From a virus: a stretch of DNA of 23,376 nucleotides. Each line of letters opens with the position of its first letter. Within the stretch, counting starts at the first letter, position 1. The notes beneath the pieces were generated by a model. That model did no database searches and was not told where the DNA came from. It saw only the letters and a program-made list of their open reading frames with translations. Below are positions 20,777 through 23,376 of this stretch, piece by piece. The position numbers and the translations under genes are program-made. Location of the stretch: positions 1 through 23,376 of the IMG/VR virus record IMGVR_UViG_3300008116_000694. One strand, 5' to 3'.

Positions 20777-21872
20777 TGAATCATGGTTGGCTCATAGTGA
20801 CTTGTTTGACAAATATTGGACTATAGAAACTAAACCCTGGGTTCGGAGTTTAGGGTGGTTTACTGATTTCATTGATACTGTGCGTGATTCAAAAGGCTGG
20901 GCACAGGCAGGAGATAAAGAATTATCAGCATTTGATTATATTGATATCATTGACGCGCCTTTAGCTGAAAAGAGACTGTATCGGTGTGTAAATGGTGTTA
21001 CGTGGGAACATATTTCTGGTCCTGTTTTATTTGTTGTAAAAAAAGATGCTGAACAAGTGTTTATTGCAGGCTGGGCAGGTGATAAAAAAATCATTGAAAA
21101 ACTGAAAAAAGAAAGCAAAGATCCATGGGATTGGGAAGATAAAATGATTGTAGAAGTAGATCCAATCATTGCTCTTCATACATTGAAAGTTCGAAGAACA
21201 CAAAAACAGAATCCAGTCCCTGTGTTTTTTGTGAGTAACGGAGAATCTAACGCAGAACAGAATTGGAAACATCTAGTGAAGTTGTGTCCCAGAGCTGTTC
21301 GAATTGATGGCATTAATGGACGAAGAAAGATGTTTCATCGGTGTGTAGATTTAGCAGGAGATGCGTCACAATTCTTTGTAGTGACTGGAAAAAATTACAT
21401 TACCGATTCTTCAGTATTTGATTATCCTGTGGAAACTATCACAGATGCCCATATCATCTTTCAAGCAAAAAATATGAGTAATCGGTTACAGTATGGGCAT
21501 ATGGGTGTTGTATGTTATAACAGTAATCTTGTGTTAAATACACCTGCCAATTTTGGTTTAGATTTCACACAATATAGCAAAACAATAACTATTGCCAGAA
21601 CAGTTTCAGAAGCCACGTTTGCCACAACTCCCTTTGAGGCCTGGAGAACAGCATTTCGTGAAACTGTGAAGCTGACTACTCAGTATTCTAAAGATGCACA
21701 TCTTTGGTTAGAACGTTGGTTAGCTTTTGCTGAAGGAGAACATGCTGAATGGGTATTACGCGGAGCGAAAGACGGCGTTGAATATGCAGAAACCCATCGT
21801 GAAAACCCTGAAGCTCTAAGAAAATCTGTCGATTGGAATTGGTTAGAACAATACTTTGAAGAAAACAGATAA
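20766..21872 (+). CDS. conserved T4-like phage protein, possible glycosyltransferase-like
   Basis: A 368-aa soluble protein whose start lies within the end of the glycosyltransferase gene. Notable segments are 'FDKYWTIETKPWVRSLGWF' (14-32), 'PVFFVSNGESNAEQNWKHL' (152-170), 'RIDGINGRRKMFHRCVDLAG' (179-198), 'QAKNMSNRLQYGHMGVVCYN' (233-252) and 'PFEAWRTAFRETVKL' (289-303). From memory, related proteins occur in T4-like aquatic phages near glycosyltransferases. The 'ISNGE...NG...R' layout would suit a GT-A-like nucleotide-sugar fold, but I see no canonical DxD at the expected place. A sugar-transfer, glycan-processing or partner role is inferred from the operon. The gene is followed at once by a terminator. 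Confidence 0.55.
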   Translation: MLNNESWLAHSDLFDKYWTIETKPWVRSLGWFTDFIDTVRDSKGWAQAGDKELSAFDYIDIIDAPLAEKRLYRCVNGVTWEHISGPVLFVVKKDAEQVFIAGWAGDKKIIEKLKKESKDPWDWEDKMIVEVDPIIALHTLKVRRTQKQNPVPVFFVSNGESNAEQNWKHLVKLCPRAVRIDGINGRRKMFHRCVDLAGDASQFFVVTGKNYITDSSVFDYPVETITDAHIIFQAKNMSNRLQYGHMGVVCYNSNLVLNTPANFGLDFTQYSKTITIARTVSEATFATTPFEAWRTAFRETVKLTTQYSKDAHLWLERWLAFAEGEHAEWVLRGAKDGVEYAETHRENPEALRKSVDWNWLEQYFEENR

Positions 21873-21879
21873 TCATTCT

Positions 21880-21887
21880 TATAAATA
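21880..21887 (+). promoter_or_regulatory. T4-type late promoter for the neck genes
   Basis: An exact TATAAATA, 42 bases before the gp13 ATG. Its last five bases form the start of the terminator stem at 21883-21912, so the late transcript starts at about the hairpin loop. Confidence 0.8.
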
Positions 21888-21914
21888 GTTGGGAAGAGAT
21901 TCCCAACTATTTTT
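21883..21914 (+). terminator. intrinsic terminator after the second modification cassette
   Basis: A perfect 13-bp stem: left arm 21883-21895 and right arm 21900-21912, with loop GAGA (21896-21899) and a T5 run at 21910-21914. The left arm overlaps the late promoter. Transcripts arriving from the cassette contain the whole hairpin, while late transcripts starting near 21893-21895 would lack most of the left arm. Confidence 0.85.
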
Positions 21915-21929
21915 GTTTAGAGGGTGGAA

Positions 21930-22901
21930 ATGCCAATCACAAACCGCCAAGGATTAAAAGATTATTGTTTGCGTCGCTTAGGTTATCCCGTCATTGAAAT
22001 CAATGTCGATGACGACCAAGTGGAAGATAGAATACAAGATGCTATAGATTTTTGGCACGAATATCATTTTGATGGTGTGGAACGTATCTATTTTTCTGCT
22101 GAAATTACAGCATCCACACTGAAATTATCTACAATTTTTGCGGGCAATTTCAGTGTAGGTGAAACTGTCACAGGTGCCACCTCTGGAAAAACTGCTGTTA
22201 TCACAAAAGTAAAAGGTAGTAATGAGTTGGAAATAGATGAAGAATCTGGTGCGTTCACTAATGGTGAAACCATTACAGGTTCAGTTTCTGGATTTTCCAC
22301 TACGTTACATGCAACTACTGCATATACTGAAGGCACTATGCATAAACAATACATTGAAGTGCCTGACAGAATCACAGGTATTGTTCGTGTATTTCCTTTA
22401 GGATCCGCAGGCAGTAGTGTCACAGGATCAACAAACATTTTCAATGTAGTATATCAATTTCGTTTGAATGACATGTACAACTTGTTGTCATCTGACTTGA
22501 TTTACTACCAACAAGTAAAAATGCATTTGCAAATGCTTGATGACATGTTTGCTGGCAATAGAACGATTCGTTTCAACAGAAAGATGAATCGCATCTTCAT
22601 TGATGTAAATTGGAAAGAAACTTTCGTTCCAGGTGACCATGTCATTTTTGAATGTTATGCTATTATTGATCCAGACACATATACAGAAGTATATAACGAT
22701 ATGTTTCTTCGTAAGTACGCCACATCATTGATTAAACGTCAATGGGGTGAGAACATGAAGAAGTTCCAAGGCATGCAACTCCCTGGTGGCATTCAAATGA
22801 ATGGACAGCAAATATTCAATGAAGCGGAAGAAGAAATCCGTCAAATAGAAGAACAAATGCAAAGTCGATACGAGCTTCCAGTAGATTTCATGGTAGGCTA
22901 A
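21930..22901 (+). CDS. 13: neck protein gp13
   Basis: A 323-aa T4 gp13 homologue, part of the head-completion/neck ring between portal and tail. ATG 21930 is preceded by GAGGG at 21920-21924; the in-frame GTG at 21924 lies within that site. Residues 1-50 (GLKDYCLRRLGYPVIEINVD, then RIQDAIDFWHEYHFDGVE) and the C-terminal half ('RLNDMYNLLSSDLIYYQQ', 'YNDMFLRKYATSLIKRQWG', and an acidic Glu/Gln-rich tail) are the family's conserved parts. Residues about 70-125 are an insert with two repeats (FSVGETVTGATSG and FTNGETITGSVSG), a beta module seen in other marine T4-like gp13 proteins. It is two bases from the gp14 gene. Confidence 0.9.
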   Translation: MPITNRQGLKDYCLRRLGYPVIEINVDDDQVEDRIQDAIDFWHEYHFDGVERIYFSAEITASTLKLSTIFAGNFSVGETVTGATSGKTAVITKVKGSNELEIDEESGAFTNGETITGSVSGFSTTLHATTAYTEGTMHKQYIEVPDRITGIVRVFPLGSAGSSVTGSTNIFNVVYQFRLNDMYNLLSSDLIYYQQVKMHLQMLDDMFAGNRTIRFNRKMNRIFIDVNWKETFVPGDHVIFECYAIIDPDTYTEVYNDMFLRKYATSLIKRQWGENMKKFQGMQLPGGIQMNGQQIFNEAEEEIRQIEEQMQSRYELPVDFMVG

Positions 22902-22902
22902 C

Positions 22903-23376
22903 ATGGCAACAAATTTCTATTTTCAAAGTGGCAATACATCAGGTACCACTAATGAACAGCGTTTATTGGAAGATTTGATTATTGAAAGTATTAAAATATA
23001 TGGTCATGATGTATATTACATGCCTCGAACAAGCATGAAACAGGACAATATTCTTGGTGAGGATGTACTTAGTCGTTTTGATAATGCCTATCCTTTGGAA
23101 ATGTATTTGTCTAATATTGAAGGGTGGGATGGCGATAGTGAGTTGTTAACAAAGTTTGGTATTCAAGTTACACATCAAGCAACATTCGTAGTAGCCAAGC
23201 GTCGATGGGAAGATGTTGTAGGAGCTGTCGATGAAAATTTCCTCCAACTTCCTAATCGTCCTGCTGAAGGCGATTTGTTATATTTTCCCAAGACTAACAG
23301 CTTGTTTGAAATTAAATTCGTTCAACATTTAGATCCCTTCTTCCAACTTGGCAAGTTTCATGTCTATAGCATGCAA
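22903..23376 (+). CDS. 14: neck protein gp14, 5' part
   Basis: An open frame of 158 codons that runs off the right edge with no stop. The product starts MATNFYFQSGNTSGTTNEQR, then 'LLEDLIIESIKIYGHDVYYM', and continues 'FGIQVTHQATFVVAKRRWED' and 'EGDLLYFPKTNSLFEIKFVQ'. These are hallmarks of T4 gp14, which pairs with gp13 in the neck and stabilises the filled head for tail joining. Its position just after gp13 is the standard T4 order. It is incomplete only because the window ends. Confidence 0.9.
   Translation, partial: MATNFYFQSGNTSGTTNEQRLLEDLIIESIKIYGHDVYYMPRTSMKQDNILGEDVLSRFDNAYPLEMYLSNIEGWDGDSELLTKFGIQVTHQATFVVAKRRWEDVVGAVDENFLQLPNRPAEGDLLYFPKTNSLFEIKFVQHLDPFFQLGKFHVYSMQ

Overview
The window is a late, structural part of a T4-like myovirus genome with moderately AT-rich DNA. 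Two neck-protein genes at the right edge identify it: gp13 (21930-22901) and the start of gp14 (22903-23376). Several short spacers carry T4-type late promoters (TATAAATA, or its GATAAATA/CATAAATA variants). No host gene, tRNA, rRNA, integrase, transposase or CRISPR array is visible. Gene style (Mtd-like fibre N-termini, collagen-like fibres, GETxTG inserts in gp13, NATAAATA promoters) resembles aquatic T4-like phages such as cyanophages or pelagiphages. The host cannot be named from this sequence.

Layout, left to right. (1) 1-3127, + strand: four structural proteins including a 600-aa repeat-rich fibre, then a small coiled-coil protein, closed by a strong bidirectional terminator. (2) 3154-6539, - strand: a two-gene cassette with an 891-aa three-domain glycosyltransferase and an FkbM-type methyltransferase, preceded by a host-like sigma70 promoter. 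(3) 6659-12068, + strand: a 906-aa collagen-like fibre with a duplicated 185-aa module, a glycine-rich probable adhesin, a second small collagen-like protein and several small beta-rich proteins. (4) 12127-15268: a large fibre gene ending in an S74 intramolecular chaperone. It is split by a +1 frame change near 13440. (5) 15252-19553: three LamG/concanavalin-like proteins in a row, a Cys-tailed protein and two small proteins. (6) 19614-21872: a second modification cassette (helical protein, GT-A glycosyltransferase, conserved 368-aa protein), again behind a sigma70-like promoter. (7) 21880-23376: a late promoter nested in a terminator, then the neck genes.

How it fits together: in T4 the genes just before 13 are 9-12 and wac, so the fibre/adhesin block occupies the region of baseplate-outer and whisker genes. 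Fibres, adhesins and lectin-like proteins would form the host-recognition apparatus and are under late promoters. Both glycosyltransferase cassettes are under near-identical TTGACW-17-TATATT promoters, so they should be made earlier than the virion proteins around them. One testable hypothesis is that they glycosylate (and possibly methylate) the Thr/Ser-rich collagen-like fibres. Modification of the host surface or of another target is equally open.
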